Below are positions 63,940 through 64,000 of a DNA stretch of 64,000 nucleotides, piece after piece. The DNA is taken from NCBI RefSeq assembly GCF_024347475.1, contig NZ_AP025487.1, forward strand, positions 930,001 to 994,000, given 5' to 3'. Origin of the DNA: Vibrio fortis. Its GTDB lineage: Bacteria; Pseudomonadota; Gammaproteobacteria; Enterobacterales; Vibrionaceae. A program made the translations under genes and the position numbers. Below the pieces are notes generated by a model that saw only the letters and a list, made by a program, of their open reading frames with translations, ran no database searches and was not told where the DNA came from. Each line of letters begins with the position of its first letter. The stretch's first letter is position 1.

Positions 63940-64000
63940 GAGTTTTTCTTATGGTTTTGTGTTGAATGCTGCCTTTTTGGGCAAAGATAGCGAAAAGTGC

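Overview
This window looks like a chromosome segment from a Vibrio (Gammaproteobacteria, Vibrionaceae). The basis is the set and order of housekeeping genes (fadIJ, sixA, smrB/prmB, tig-clpP-clpX-lon-hupB-ppiD, yfbR-alaA, menFDHBCE), two tandem FadL porins, a rhombosortase and a tandem tRNA-Tyr array. A member of the Splendidus clade is possible, but no marker here fixes the species. Coding density is high, and I see no insertion sequence, prophage, integron or CRISPR array.

Layout. (1) 1-8.0 kb, lipid uptake and beta-oxidation: two FadL-type porins (the first cut by the window edge), an ECF sigma factor with its probable membrane anti-sigma partner, a strongly structured orphan RNA candidate (4115-4276), then fadI-fadJ behind a FadR-type operator. 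(2) 8.0-16.5 kb: an extragenic array of 79-bp repeats, an insulinase-family protease, sixA, divergent smrB/prmB, a LysE-family exporter, a 33-residue membrane microprotein, and selO. (3) 16.6-23.3 kb: a two-component system followed by a four-gene sugar ABC importer that resembles the Pseudomonas GltR/GtrS and glucose-importer arrangement. (4) 23.4-31.5 kb: a secreted subtilase, then a DctPQM TRAP dicarboxylate transporter with a sigma-54 promoter and the DctB/DctD pair that should drive it; a basic 59-residue ORF lies between the two converging units. (5) 32.1-41.0 kb, protein quality control: tig, clpP, clpX, lon (with a good sigma-32 promoter), hupB, ppiD and a small secreted ComEA-type protein. 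(6) 41.1-45.6 kb: rhombosortase, DTW-domain tRNA modifier, dGTPase, yfbR and alaA. (7) 45.8-53.3 kb: the menaquinone operon menF-D-H-B-C-E. (8) 53.4-62.3 kb: a NagE-like PTS EIICB with a divergent DsdC-like regulator, a small membrane protein, a YeiH-family exporter, a TetR regulator with an LplT-PlsC fusion, a Tim44-domain membrane protein and an unrecognised lipoprotein. (9) 62.5-63.9 kb: seven tRNA-Tyr genes in tandem with almost identical spacers, one promoter and one terminator.

How the parts fit. FadL porins bring in long-chain fatty acids and FadI/FadJ degrade them; the FadR-type site would couple the two. GltR/GtrS-like and DctB/DctD pairs each sit beside the importer they probably control. 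TetR and the LplT-PlsC fusion form an apparent phospholipid-remodelling operon with an autoregulatory operator. The most interesting unexplained items are the structured RNA upstream of fadI, the two sub-60-residue genes, the secreted subtilase, the LplT-PlsC fusion that lacks a ligase domain, and the tRNA-Tyr array whose spacers grow more alike with distance from the promoter.
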